From the NCBI RefSeq assembly GCF_011761985.1, contig NZ_JAASQT010000006.1, positions 79,330 through 143,329 of the forward strand: 64,000 nt of DNA, written 5' to 3'. This DNA is from Brevundimonas terrae. GTDB taxonomy: Bacteria > Pseudomonadota > Alphaproteobacteria > Caulobacterales > Caulobacteraceae. The notes under the pieces were generated by a model, which saw only the letters and a program-made list of their open reading frames with translations, had not been told where the DNA came from and ran no database searches. The position numbers and the translations under genes are program-made. Shown in pieces: positions 57,796-64,000 of the stretch (position 1 is the first letter of the stretch; every line of letters begins with the position of its first letter).

Positions 57796-58188
57796 ATGCG
57801 CAAGATGAAATCTTTTATGATCCCCGCCCTGGCCATCGCCGCCTTTGCCAGCGCCGTTCCGGCTGTCGCCTCGGCCCAGTCCTATGGCCGTCACGCGCCG
57901 TCCTATGAGCGCCACCATGACCGCCGCGAAGTGACCTATCGCAAGATCGAGCTGGATCGCCGCATCGACCGCGCCCGCGACAATCGCCGTCTGGACCGCG
58001 ACGATGCAATCAGCCTGAAACGCGAACTGGACGGCGTCATCCGCATGGAACGCAGCATGATGCGCGGCGGTCTGGACCGTCGCGAAATCCAGACACTGGG
58101 CCGTCAATATGACCGTGTCGAGCAACGTCTGGAGCGCAAGCTGCGTCAGGAACACCGCAGCGACTACAACAATGGCCGCCGCCACTAG
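57796..58188 (+). CDS. Small secreted charged helical protein
   Basis: A 130-residue exported protein of unknown function. Signal peptide 1-27 (cleavage after ASA), then a very basic, Arg/Asp-rich sequence with a predicted long helix from about 45 to 120 (ELDRRIDRARDNRRLDRDDA, LKRELDGVIRMERSM). AGGAGC lies eight bases before the ATG. It is divergent from the PhoPQ-like operon, a common position for a target of such systems, which remains inference. A perfect 11-bp terminator follows. Confidence 0.72.
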   Translation: MRKMKSFMIPALAIAAFASAVPAVASAQSYGRHAPSYERHHDRREVTYRKIELDRRIDRARDNRRLDRDDAISLKRELDGVIRMERSMMRGGLDRREIQTLGRQYDRVEQRLERKLRQEHRSDYNNGRRH

Positions 58189-58249
58189 GGCCGGTACCGC
58201 ACAGGCTTGAGCGGCACTTTTTTCACCCTGTCACCGGTGCCGAGCAAGG

Positions 58250-58279
58250 GGCGCGATTCTCACAGAATCGCGCCTTTTT
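58250..58279 (+). terminator. Rho-independent terminator
   Basis: GGCGCGATTCT (58250-58260) pairs perfectly with AGAATCGCGCC (58264-58274) around CAC, followed by five Ts. Confidence 0.92.
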
Positions 58280-58280
58280 G

Positions 58281-58859
58281 CTAGGGATTCATAACCTTCA
58301 GTTCGGGCCAGCGGGCCTGAAGCTTGGTGATGATCTTGTCCCAGTCCTTGGCGACGGGACGTTCTGGCGTCGGGCGGATGGTCAGGTTGAACATGTCCTC
58401 AAGCCCGAAGGGCGCGGCCACGCTGATCTCGCCATCGTTTTCCAGACGCACGCCGACCGCAAAACAGGGGGCAACAAAGCGCGCCATCGCCTCGTCTGTA
58501 TGGGTCAGAGGCGTATAGGGTTGGCCGTATTTCTCAGGGAACCACAGGTGCACGCGGGCCTGATTGCGCACCTCGACCTGTTCGGACAGCGGCCCTTCGA
58601 AATGTGCGGCAAAGCGTTTGATCCAGACATCTTCGGCATCCCACGAAGTATCGGGATCGAAATAGCCGATGTCATAATCCTTGATGCCGTAATCGACCGC
58701 GCGTCCCGTCTGGTGGTTCCAGACACGCTGATAGACCGCGCCCGAGAACACCCGCCAGTCGGGCAGTTGCAGATCACGCGTGCCTTGAAGCACCTGCATC
58801 ATCACAGGGTCGCTGTGCAGGATGGCCTTGAGCTTTTGCTCCAGCATCGCCTCGCTCAT
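58281..58859 (-). CDS. Nucleotidyltransferase family protein (NTP_transf_6/DUF925)
   Basis: A 192-residue protein of the DUF925 nucleotidyltransferase family. The motif DYGIKDYDIGYFDPD near 56-70 provides the paired aspartates, and FSGAVYQRVWN and VHLWFPEKYG are family blocks. The presumed activity is NMP transfer to an unknown acceptor. Its ATG overlaps the stop of thiD (58856-58859), so it is the last gene of the run sugE/gdx-thiD-this gene. Confidence 0.82.
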   Translation of the reverse strand: MSEAMLEQKLKAILHSDPVMMQVLQGTRDLQLPDWRVFSGAVYQRVWNHQTGRAVDYGIKDYDIGYFDPDTSWDAEDVWIKRFAAHFEGPLSEQVEVRNQARVHLWFPEKYGQPYTPLTHTDEAMARFVAPCFAVGVRLENDGEISVAAPFGLEDMFNLTIRPTPERPVAKDWDKIITKLQARWPELKVMNP

Positions 58860-59719
58860 CGGCGGGTAAATTCACGCACCGGCCATGCGTGGTCCAGCGG
58901 GCCATGACCTCCGCCCAGACCCGGCGCGCGGCGAATAGCCTCGGCCACATAGGCCCAGCCCTCGGCCACGGCTACCGACAGCGGCAGGCCCTTGGCGATA
59001 CCTGCCGCACAGGCGCTGGCCAGCGTACAGCCCGTGCCGTGGGTATGCATCGAATGGATGCGTTCGGTTTCCAGAACCGTCTCGCCATCCGGTGTCATCA
59101 ACAGGTCGATGACCGTATCGCCCGCGACGTGGCCACCCTTCATCAGGACCGCCTTGGCCCCCATGCGCAGTAAGGCCTCGCCTGCGCGGCGCTGGCCGTC
59201 AAGATCGGCAACGGTGATCCCTGTCAGGGCCTCGGCCTCGGGCGCATTGGGTGTCAGCAGCGCTGCGCGCGGCACCATCAGCGACTTCACCGCTTCAACC
59301 GCCAGATCGGGCAGCAGAGGATGGCCGCCCTTGGCGATCATCACCGGATCCACCACAGCCGGAGCCTTGGCTTCGTCTAGCAGGGTCGCGACGATTTCCA
59401 CGACCTCGACACTGCCCAGCATGCCGGTTTTCACCGCATCTGCGCCGATGTCTTCCAGCACGCAACGCGCCTGTGCCGCGATCACGTCCAGCGGCACGGG
59501 ATAAACGCCATGTACGCCCAGAGTGTTCTGCACTGTGATGGCCGTCACCGCCGTCGCGGCAAACCCGCCCAGCATGGTGATAGCTTTAATATCAGCCTGA
59601 ATGCCTGCGCCACCGCCGGAATCCGATCCGGCGATCACCAACACACGGGCTTTGTTTTTTGCGCTATCGCTCGTGACGCGGTCACTCGCTACTTGAGCGG
59701 ATTGATCTATCTGGGTCAT
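58856..59719 (-). CDS. thiD: Hydroxymethylpyrimidine/phosphomethylpyrimidine kinase
   Basis: A 287-residue ribokinase-fold kinase that phosphorylates HMP and HMP-P in thiamine synthesis. The core begins VLVIAGSDSGGGAGIQADIKA around 27-47, and the catalytic anion hole is HTHGTGCTLASA near 232. The first 25 residues are a hydrophilic extension not usual for ThiD. The start at 59719 overlaps the stop of the SMR gene as ATGA. It supplies the step after ThiC, encoded at 22-24 kb in a separate unit; no TPP riboswitch is seen here. Confidence 0.93.
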   Translation of the reverse strand: MTQIDQSAQVASDRVTSDSAKNKARVLVIAGSDSGGGAGIQADIKAITMLGGFAATAVTAITVQNTLGVHGVYPVPLDVIAAQARCVLEDIGADAVKTGMLGSVEVVEIVATLLDEAKAPAVVDPVMIAKGGHPLLPDLAVEAVKSLMVPRAALLTPNAPEAEALTGITVADLDGQRRAGEALLRMGAKAVLMKGGHVAGDTVIDLLMTPDGETVLETERIHSMHTHGTGCTLASACAAGIAKGLPLSVAVAEGWAYVAEAIRRAPGLGGGHGPLDHAWPVREFTRR

Positions 59720-60060
59720 GCGCCCGCACCCGAAAACAGTTTCAGGCCAACAATGCCACAGACGATCAGCAGGATACACACGGCGCGGATCGCCGTTGCC
59801 GGTTCCTGATAGATCACGATGCCGACGACGGCCGCACCCACGGCACCAATGCCGGTCCAGACCGCATAGGCCGTACCGACCGGCAGTCTTTGCGTGGCCG
59901 CCCACAACCCGACCATGCTGGCAGCCAGAGCCACAGCAACACCCAGCGAAATCAGCGGTCTTTGCACCCCGACATATTTCACGCCGGAGGCCCACATGAT
60001 TTCGAACATACCCGCCACGATCAGGACGAGCCACGGATTGAGAGAGAGCAACCAGTTCAT
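59716..60060 (-). CDS. Small multidrug resistance family transporter, SugE/Gdx type
   Basis: A 114-residue four-helix transporter of the SMR family. The essential glutamate is in the first helix (AGMFEIMWASGVK), and PVGTAYAVWTGIGAVGAAV in helix three is of the Gdx/SugE branch that exports guanidinium rather than the EmrE branch. ATG at 60060 gives the standard N-terminus. No guanidine riboswitch is recognisable upstream. Coupled to thiD by ATGA. Confidence 0.88.
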   Translation of the reverse strand: MNWLLSLNPWLVLIVAGMFEIMWASGVKYVGVQRPLISLGVAVALAASMVGLWAATQRLPVGTAYAVWTGIGAVGAAVVGIVIYQEPATAIRAVCILLIVCGIVGLKLFSGAGA

Positions 60061-60127
60061 AGGCGCGTGATGGGCGAATCTTGCCCCAAGAGCAAGATGC
60101 CGGTGCCCGCTGAAACCCGACGTGTCC

Positions 60128-60490
60128 CTAGGTACCGATCGGGCCACGGAAAATGAACCATGCCCCCAGTGCGATAAAGGCAAAGCCGATCAAGTGGTTG
60201 ATCGTCAGCTTCTCGCCAAGATACAGCACCGAGAATCCGGCAAAAACAGCAAGGGTTATGACCTCCTGCATCGTTTTCAGCTCGGCTGCGGAATAGACGG
60301 TATGGCCGATCCTGTTGGCCGGAACCGCCAGCCAGTATTCAAAAAATGCGATGCCCCAGCTCAGCATAACCGCAATCCACAGAGGCTTGGGATCGCCCTT
60401 CAAATGCCCGTACCAGGCATAGGTCATAAAGACATTGGAGATCGCCAGCAGGATGACCGGCGCAGTATAGGGCGATACGCCGATATTCAC
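60128..60490 (-). CDS. DUF486 family small membrane protein (DMT-like)
   Basis: A 120-residue protein with four transmembrane helices. The block FFEYWLAVPANRIGH and the segment SAAELKTMQEVITL followed by GFAFIALGAWFIF match the DUF486 family, distant relatives of drug/metabolite transporters. Substrate unknown. The start overlaps the folP stop as ATGA (60487-60490), so it is translated with folP. Confidence 0.87.
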   Translation of the reverse strand: MNIGVSPYTAPVILLAISNVFMTYAWYGHLKGDPKPLWIAVMLSWGIAFFEYWLAVPANRIGHTVYSAAELKTMQEVITLAVFAGFSVLYLGEKLTINHLIGFAFIALGAWFIFRGPIGT

Positions 60491-61329
60491 TGTCTGGCCC
60501 CGTCCAGCGCGGCCTGTACCTTCAGGGCCTGCACCATCTCGCGCACATCATGCACACGTACCATGGCTGCGCCTTGTCGCGCGCCTTCCAGATGCAAGGC
60601 AATGGTGCCGCCCAACCGGTCGCCCGCATCGGTCGCCACCGGATCAATCTCGGCGATCATGCGCTTGCGGCTGGCGGCATAAAGAACAGGATAGCCCAAG
60701 TCGCACAGTGTCCGCAGATTAGAGCTCAGAGCCAGATTATGCGCCAGATTTTTGGCAAAGCCGATGCCGGGGTCCAGCCAGATATGCTCGCGTTTTACCC
60801 CTGCCGCCATGGCCGCATTGGCTTGTGCGGACAGGTGCTGACAGACCTCGGCCACCACATCCGTATAGTGCGGCGCATCCTGCATGGTCTTGGGATCACC
60901 GCGCATATGCATGAGGATCAGCTCGCACCCCAACTCTGCCGCCGTCGCCACACTGTCGGGACTATGGGTCAAGGCCGAGACATCGTTCCACACATGCGCC
61001 CCTGCCCGAACCGCCGCGCGGGCCACTTCGGGCTTCATGGTGTCGATGCTGATGACGCCATCCCATTCGCGAGCCAACACCTCGATCACCGGCACCACGC
61101 GGGCAATCTCGACCTCGGCGCTAACGGGATCCGAGCCAGGGCGTGTGCTTTCGCCGCCGATATCCAGCACATCGGCCCCGTCCGAAATCAGCCTGCGGGC
61201 ATGGGTCAGCGCTGCCTGTAATCCATCATGTCGGCCACCGTCGGAAAAACTGTCGGGGGTCACATTCAACACGCCCATGACCAGAGGCCGGCGGGTTTCG
61301 CATGACGACAACAGGGTTCTCAGCTTCAT
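60487..61329 (-). CDS. folP: Dihydropteroate synthase
   Basis: A 280-residue TIM-barrel enzyme joining p-aminobenzoate to the pterin diphosphate in folate synthesis; target of sulfonamides. Signature 1 MGVLNVTPDSFSDGG at about 18-32 and signature 2 DIGGESTRPGS near 56-66 are intact, as is DPGIGFAKN and the C-terminal RVHDV. It is divergent from the thiolase gene at 61543. Confidence 0.95.
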   Translation of the reverse strand: MKLRTLLSSCETRRPLVMGVLNVTPDSFSDGGRHDGLQAALTHARRLISDGADVLDIGGESTRPGSDPVSAEVEIARVVPVIEVLAREWDGVISIDTMKPEVARAAVRAGAHVWNDVSALTHSPDSVATAAELGCELILMHMRGDPKTMQDAPHYTDVVAEVCQHLSAQANAAMAAGVKREHIWLDPGIGFAKNLAHNLALSSNLRTLCDLGYPVLYAASRKRMIAEIDPVATDAGDRLGGTIALHLEGARQGAAMVRVHDVREMVQALKVQAALDGARQ

Positions 61330-61542
61330 GGGCCACTATCCCGACAATCTGGATACGCCAGACCTCTAATCCAGCCTCTCGACCTTCTGGAACGGCACGT
61401 CAACAGAGCGATGCCCTTGGCACTAAAGCGACTTGCGCTCACAAGCGCCTAGACACATAGTCTCTTTATAAAAGTCATTATCCGCCGCCAGTTTGAGCGG
61501 TTCATCGGAGCGTGGCCAGCAGATGCTAAAGGGGCAAGATCA

Positions 61543-62697
61543 ATGAGCGCCTATATTCACGACGCCATTCGCACACCGCGCGGCAAGGCGCGTCCCAATG
61601 GCGGACTGGCCGCTATGAAGCCCCAGCACCTTGTGAGCGGACTGATCGATGCGCTGGAACAACGCGGCCATGCGCCGCGCAAGGCCGAGGGCCTGTTGCT
61701 GGGCTGTGTCGGACAGGTGGGCGCGCAAGGCGGCAATATCGCCCTTGTGTCCAAGCTCCATGCCGGATTGGATGATACCGCCTTTGCCTATACGCTGAAT
61801 AACTATTGCGTCTCGGGCCTGACGGCGATTGCGCAGGCGGCGCAGATGGTTACAGGCGGGGCCGTCAGTAGCGTTCTGGCAGGTGGCGTCGAGATGATGT
61901 CGCATGTGCCCTTCATGGCCGACAAGGCCGATTACTACACCAATGACGAACTGGAACCGCGCGCACGTTTCCTGCTGGTGGCACTGGCTGCGGACCGTCT
62001 GGCCGAAGATTGCGGCATTGCGCGAGAGGCACTGGATGCCGTCACCCTGACTTCGCAACAACGCACCGCCGCCGCCGAGGGCAGCCCCCTTGTGGCCTCG
62101 CGGATCGCCGTCAACGCACTGGCAAAAGATGAAGCCCCCCGTGCCTCGACCCGCACTGAAACTCTAGCCGCCATGCCAACCGCATTCGGTGCCATGGCAC
62201 CGCATTATGCCGGCGCTCTGAACGGGCGCGAAATCGCGTACAGCCACACCCTCGCCCATGCCCCGCCCATGACCGATGGTGCGGGACTGGCGCTTGTTTC
62301 GGCCGATCCGAAGGGCGCGCGTGCGCGTATTGTGGCCTCGGTCGAGATCGGCGGCGATCCCTATGCCTCCCTCACCGCAGGCTTTGCAGCCATGGAGCGC
62401 GTATTGGCCAAGGCTGGCTTAACGCTGGCAGACATGGACCGCATCGAGTTCATGGAGGCCTTTGCCGTCGTCATCGCCAAATTCCTGCGCGACTATGATG
62501 TCGATCCCGAATGCGTCAATGTGGGTGGCGGGCATCTGGCCAAGGGGCACCCGATGGGCGCGACAGGGGCCATCCTGCTCTCATCCTTACTGGACGCACT
62601 GGACGCCATCGAGGGACGTTATGGTCTGGTGGTCGTCACCGGCGCGCAGGGCATCGGCGCGGCCATGATCGTCGAACGCATGGGGCCACAGGTATGA
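61543..62697 (+). CDS. Thiolase family protein lacking the second catalytic cysteine
   Basis: A 384-residue thiolase-fold protein. The nucleophilic Cys89 (NNYCVSGLTA) and the GHPMGATGA histidine (His336) are present, as expected for acetyl-CoA acyltransferases. However, the C-terminal CxG motif that supplies the catalytic base reads VVVTGAQGIG, with Thr366 where cysteine is expected, and the NEAF box is MEAF at 304-307. It may therefore be a degradative thiolase with altered chemistry, a thiolase-like acyl transferase, or inactive. GGGG about eight bases before the ATG. The stop overlaps the start of the nitronate monooxygenase gene as ATGA. Confidence 0.82.
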   Translation: MSAYIHDAIRTPRGKARPNGGLAAMKPQHLVSGLIDALEQRGHAPRKAEGLLLGCVGQVGAQGGNIALVSKLHAGLDDTAFAYTLNNYCVSGLTAIAQAAQMVTGGAVSSVLAGGVEMMSHVPFMADKADYYTNDELEPRARFLLVALAADRLAEDCGIAREALDAVTLTSQQRTAAAEGSPLVASRIAVNALAKDEAPRASTRTETLAAMPTAFGAMAPHYAGALNGREIAYSHTLAHAPPMTDGAGLALVSADPKGARARIVASVEIGGDPYASLTAGFAAMERVLAKAGLTLADMDRIEFMEAFAVVIAKFLRDYDVDPECVNVGGGHLAKGHPMGATGAILLSSLLDALDAIEGRYGLVVVTGAQGIGAAMIVERMGPQV

Positions 62698-63683
62698 CCC
62701 GTAAGGCGCTTTCGTTTCCCATGCGTCTGCCGGTAATTTCAGCACCAATGTTTCTGGTGTCCGGTCCGGAACTGGTGATAGCCGCCTGTAAGGCTGGCAT
62801 TGGCGGGGCGTTTCCGACCCCCAACTGTCGTACCCCTTCCGAACTGGACAGTTGGATGGGCCAGATCACCGACGCCCTGTCCCCCGATGACGGTCCGTGG
62901 GTGGCCAATATGATCACCCACTCGTCCAACAACCGCCTTGCCGAAGATCTGGCACTGGTGGCCGAGTACAAGCCGCCAATCGTCATCACGGCCCTTGGCT
63001 CGCCCAAGCCGGTGATCGAGACGGTCAAAGCCTATGGCGGTCTGGTTTTTGCCGATGTCGTGAACATCAATCTGGCCCGCAAGGCCGCTGCTGCCGGTGT
63101 CGACGGCATGGCCTGCATCAGCGCAGGGGCAGGCGGACATACCGGCCATCTTTCTCCGTTGTCCTTCATCTCTGCGGTGCGCGAATTCTTTGACGGCTAT
63201 ATCGCGGTCGGCGGCGGCATTGCCGATGGCTCGGCTATAGCCGGTGCCATCGCGGCGGGTGCCGACATGGTCTATATGGGCACTCGTTTTCTGGCCGCGT
63301 CCGAGAGCCGCGCACAGGACGACTACAAGGCCATGATCGTCGATTGCGGCCCCGACGATCTGGTCGTCTCGTCCGCCATTACAGGCACCCCCGCCTCATG
63401 GCTTAAACCCAGCTTGAACGCTGCAGACCTTGATCCCGACAATCTGGGTGGTCCGGTTACACGCGACTATTCCGGCGACGGTGCCCATAAACGCTGGAAA
63501 GATATCTGGGCCGCAGGTCAGGGTTTGCAATCTATTCAAGCCGTTGAGCCTGTGGCCACAATCGTTGATCGCCTGGAAGACGAATACCGCCTGGCCGTAT
63601 CACGCTTTCAGCGCATAACAGCGGGGGAAGAACACATGGACCGGTACGTCGCAGCGACGTTGGCCAAGGCGAACAGCCAGTAA
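62694..63683 (+). CDS. Nitronate monooxygenase (2-nitropropane dioxygenase) family flavoprotein
   Basis: A 329-residue FMN TIM-barrel enzyme. SAPMFLVSGPELVIAACKAG at the N-terminus, the catalytic-histidine loop GAGGHTGHLSP near 148-158, and the phosphate loop GGGIADGSAIAGAIAAGADMVYMGTRF, quoted in part, are the family hallmarks. Family members oxidise nitronates, and related flavoproteins act as enoyl reductases. Coupling by ATGA to a thiolase suggests participation in lipid or carboxylate catabolism, but the substrate is open. A terminator follows. Confidence 0.88.
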   Translation: MTRKALSFPMRLPVISAPMFLVSGPELVIAACKAGIGGAFPTPNCRTPSELDSWMGQITDALSPDDGPWVANMITHSSNNRLAEDLALVAEYKPPIVITALGSPKPVIETVKAYGGLVFADVVNINLARKAAAAGVDGMACISAGAGGHTGHLSPLSFISAVREFFDGYIAVGGGIADGSAIAGAIAAGADMVYMGTRFLAASESRAQDDYKAMIVDCGPDDLVVSSAITGTPASWLKPSLNAADLDPDNLGGPVTRDYSGDGAHKRWKDIWAAGQGLQSIQAVEPVATIVDRLEDEYRLAVSRFQRITAGEEHMDRYVAATLAKANSQ

Positions 63684-63686
63684 GTC

Positions 63687-63726
63687 AAAACCCGCTGTCG
63701 ATGATTATCGGCAGCGGGTTTTTTTG
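63687..63726 (+). terminator. Rho-independent terminator after the nitronate monooxygenase gene
   Basis: AACCCGCTGTCGAT (63689-63702) pairs with ATCGGCAGCGGGTT around a short loop, one G-T pair, followed by TTTTT. Confidence 0.9.
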
Positions 63727-63910
63727 TGTTTGCGCGCAGTCATTCCGGCATTTCATCGCGCTGCGCATAGCGGCCCCTGAGAGGCTCGTAGAGCGGCAAG
63801 GGGCCATTCGCAGGTCGATGGTCCGGCTGCTTGCGTTTTGGCGGTGTGCGAGGCTGTGGCGGGAGGTTTTTTGTGCGTTGTTTTGCGCGTTTTGAGGTTG
63901 TGGCACGAAC

Positions 63911-63943
63911 AGCAAAAAGCCCCGTGCGTTGAGCGACGGGGCT
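63911..63943 (-). terminator. Rho-independent terminator downstream of the tRNA
   Basis: On the minus strand AGCCCCGT pairs with ACGGGGCT (arms 63943-63936 and 63925-63918), followed by TTTT G. It lies 14 bases after the tRNA 3' end and would end its transcript. Confidence 0.85.
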
Positions 63944-63956
63944 GTTTGGGAGTGTT

Positions 63957-64000
63957 TGGGTGCGGGAGTAGGATTTGAACCTACGACCTTCAGGTTATGA
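63957..64000 (-). tRNA. tRNA-Met (anticodon CAU), 3' part only, probably initiator
   Basis: Reading the minus strand from 64000: TCATAA is the anticodon loop (CAU), CCTGA the 3' anticodon stem, AGGTC the variable region, GTAGG/CCTAC the T stem closing TTCAAAT, then TCCCGCA as the 3' acceptor strand. The sequence around the anticodon and T arm is like alphaproteobacterial initiator tRNA. After A at 63961 the genome reads C then CCA (63960-63957). The 5' half is beyond the window. Confidence 0.9.

Noticed and set aside
57579..58185. Minus-strand frames in and beyond the gap before the small secreted protein
   Set aside because: Overlap a plus-strand gene with signal peptide, good ribosome site and terminator; no domain.
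63701..63895. 64-codon plus-strand frame near the right end
   Set aside because: Begins inside a terminator hairpin and has no domain or ribosome site.

Overview
The window is 64 kb of gene-dense chromosomal DNA from an alphaproteobacterium, most likely a member of the Caulobacterales (an Asticcacaulis- or Brevundimonas-like genome). This rests on the family content, on the gene order ccmI-ccmE-ccmF-ccmH, degP, two-component pair, glnE, on a PleC/DivJ-like histidine kinase, on RegB/RegA beside a quinol oxidase, and on a candidate promoter of the TTGAC..GCT type used by Caulobacter. There is no insertion sequence, prophage, CRISPR array or obvious pseudogene. Four-base ATGA or GTGA stop/start overlaps are very common and mark tightly coupled operons.

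Layout. 1-11.2 kb: housekeeping and salvage genes (GNAT fragment, alcohol dehydrogenase, ribokinase plus nucleoside hydrolase, FrnE-like DsbA protein, ubiA, lipoprotein, secreted hydrolase, a small XRE regulator/membrane protein pair, a METTL20-like methyltransferase, a zinc peptidase, a retropepsin-like protein). 11.3-18.4 kb: an aspartate-family amino acid block with thrC, thrB, a compact aspartokinase-homoserine dehydrogenase fusion behind a Thr/Ile leader-peptide attenuator, and a divergent metX-metB operon behind a SAM-I type riboswitch. 18.4-24.3 kb: chemoreceptor, TauE exporter, dusA, and thiC under a TPP riboswitch. 24.3-31.3 kb: one respiratory operon, cyoABCD-surf1-regB-regA. 31.5-37.3 kb: MFS symporter, FMN reductase, pncB, KefB/C-type antiporter, CBS protein.

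37.3-42.8 kb: an 83-nt three-way-junction RNA candidate directly upstream of an unrecognised 199-aa gene, a PleC-like kinase, an ECF sigma/anti-sigma/metal-sensor operon and an EF-hand protein. 42.8-57.5 kb, all on the minus strand: a PepSY-like protein with a PhoP/PhoQ-type pair, an unrecognised 450-aa gene leading the cytochrome c maturation operon ccmI-E-F-H, the HtrA protease degP, a second OmpR-type pair and glnE. 57.5-64 kb: small secreted protein, nucleotidyltransferase, thiD, Gdx exporter, DUF486, folP, an atypical thiolase coupled to a nitronate monooxygenase, and the 3' part of a tRNA-Met(CAU).

The most interesting signals are RNA-level: the Thr/Ile attenuator in front of the AK-HSD fusion, in which antiterminator and terminator strands can both be located; the SAM-I type riboswitch facing it; and the apparently undescribed three-way-junction leader at 37361-37443. 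At the protein level, the AK-HSD fusion has no room for ACT domains, and the thiolase at 61.5 kb has lost its second catalytic cysteine.
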